A stretch of DNA of 23,615 nucleotides from Streptomyces flavochromogenes (GTDB taxonomy: Bacteria > Actinomycetota > Actinomycetes > Streptomycetales > Streptomycetaceae): NCBI RefSeq assembly GCF_000717595.1, contig NZ_JNZO01000053.1, positions 1 through 23,615 of the forward strand, given 5' to 3'. The notes under the pieces are model-generated. The model was not told the DNA's origin. It searched no databases and saw only the letters and a program-made list of their open reading frames with translations. The position numbers and the translations under genes were made by a program. Of this stretch, positions 23,606 through 23,615 are shown in pieces (position 1 is the stretch's first letter; each line of letters opens with the position of its first letter).

Positions 23606-23615
23606 GGACCCGCTC

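Larger units (their letters stand above)
23316..23615. other. Streptomyces-type telomere, outermost ~6 nt missing
   Basis: A packed series of hairpins reaches the window end. Read from the tip on the minus strand it begins GAGCGGGTCCCACATCG, then CTGCGCGATGTGCG. The archetypal telomere, as I recall it, begins CCCGCGGAGCGGGTACCACA..., so about 6 bases of palindrome I are absent. The 3' strand of such ends folds into hairpins after replication and is recognised by the Tap/Tpg patching machinery. The individual stems are listed separately. Confidence 0.92.

Overview
The window is high-GC DNA with actinomycete (Streptomyces-type) codon use. It appears to be the right-hand end of a linear replicon, either a chromosome arm or a linear plasmid. 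The last 300 bp (about 23316-23615) form a dense run of perfect hairpins, many closed by a GCA or GGA loop. Read inward on the minus strand they begin GAGCGGGTCCCACATCG. This matches, from memory, the archetypal Streptomyces telomere, with only about 6 nt of the outermost palindrome missing. A gene for a Tpg-type telomere terminal protein (13314-13871) and a DEAD/DEAH helicase with HA repeats (18628-21339) support this reading.

Layout. (1) 1-~6750: a Tn7/Tn5053-like transposon on the minus strand, in transcription order tniQ (broken), a TnsA-like gene that appears catalytically dead, a TnsB/TniA-like DDE transposase and a TnsC/TniB-like ATPase; the left end is cut or near the window edge. An 859-bp IS5-family element (5704-6562) sits inside tniQ. 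(2) ~6750-9180: a graveyard of frameshifted or truncated genes, one intact small hypothetical gene, a strong hairpin and a perfect 26-bp palindrome. (3) 9182-9500: the 5' part of a metallo-beta-lactamase-fold gene, cut off by (4) ~9511-13279: a second, unrelated Mu-like transposon on the plus strand (DDE transposase, MuB-like ATPase, and a third protein I do not recognise). (5) 13314-13871: an orphan tpg, without a tap partner in the window. (6) 14025-17901: a translationally coupled three-gene operon (DUF4297/Cap4-like nuclease, small middle protein, SMC/RecN-like ABC ATPase). It has the layout of an ABC-three-component (ABC-3C) conflict system and is probably anti-phage. (7) 18030-18409: a decayed second tniQ start, homologous to the one at 5650-6692. 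(8) 18628-22058: the helicase and a small SUKH-like gene. (9) 22259-23308: three small telomere-proximal ORFs with a degraded internal copy of the telomeric block at about 22516-22645. (10) The telomere.

How the parts fit: the telomere, Tpg and perhaps the helicase belong to linear-end maintenance. The ABC-3C operon is accessory defence cargo in the subtelomere. The two transposons, the IS and the relics show repeated insertion and decay. The first Tn7-like element looks immobile by itself, because tniQ is broken and its TnsA nuclease has lost its recognisable catalytic residues. The most interesting items are the ABC-3C operon, the orphan tpg with Ser at the position expected for the linking Thr, the dead TnsA, the unknown third gene of element 2, and the internal telomere-like copy.
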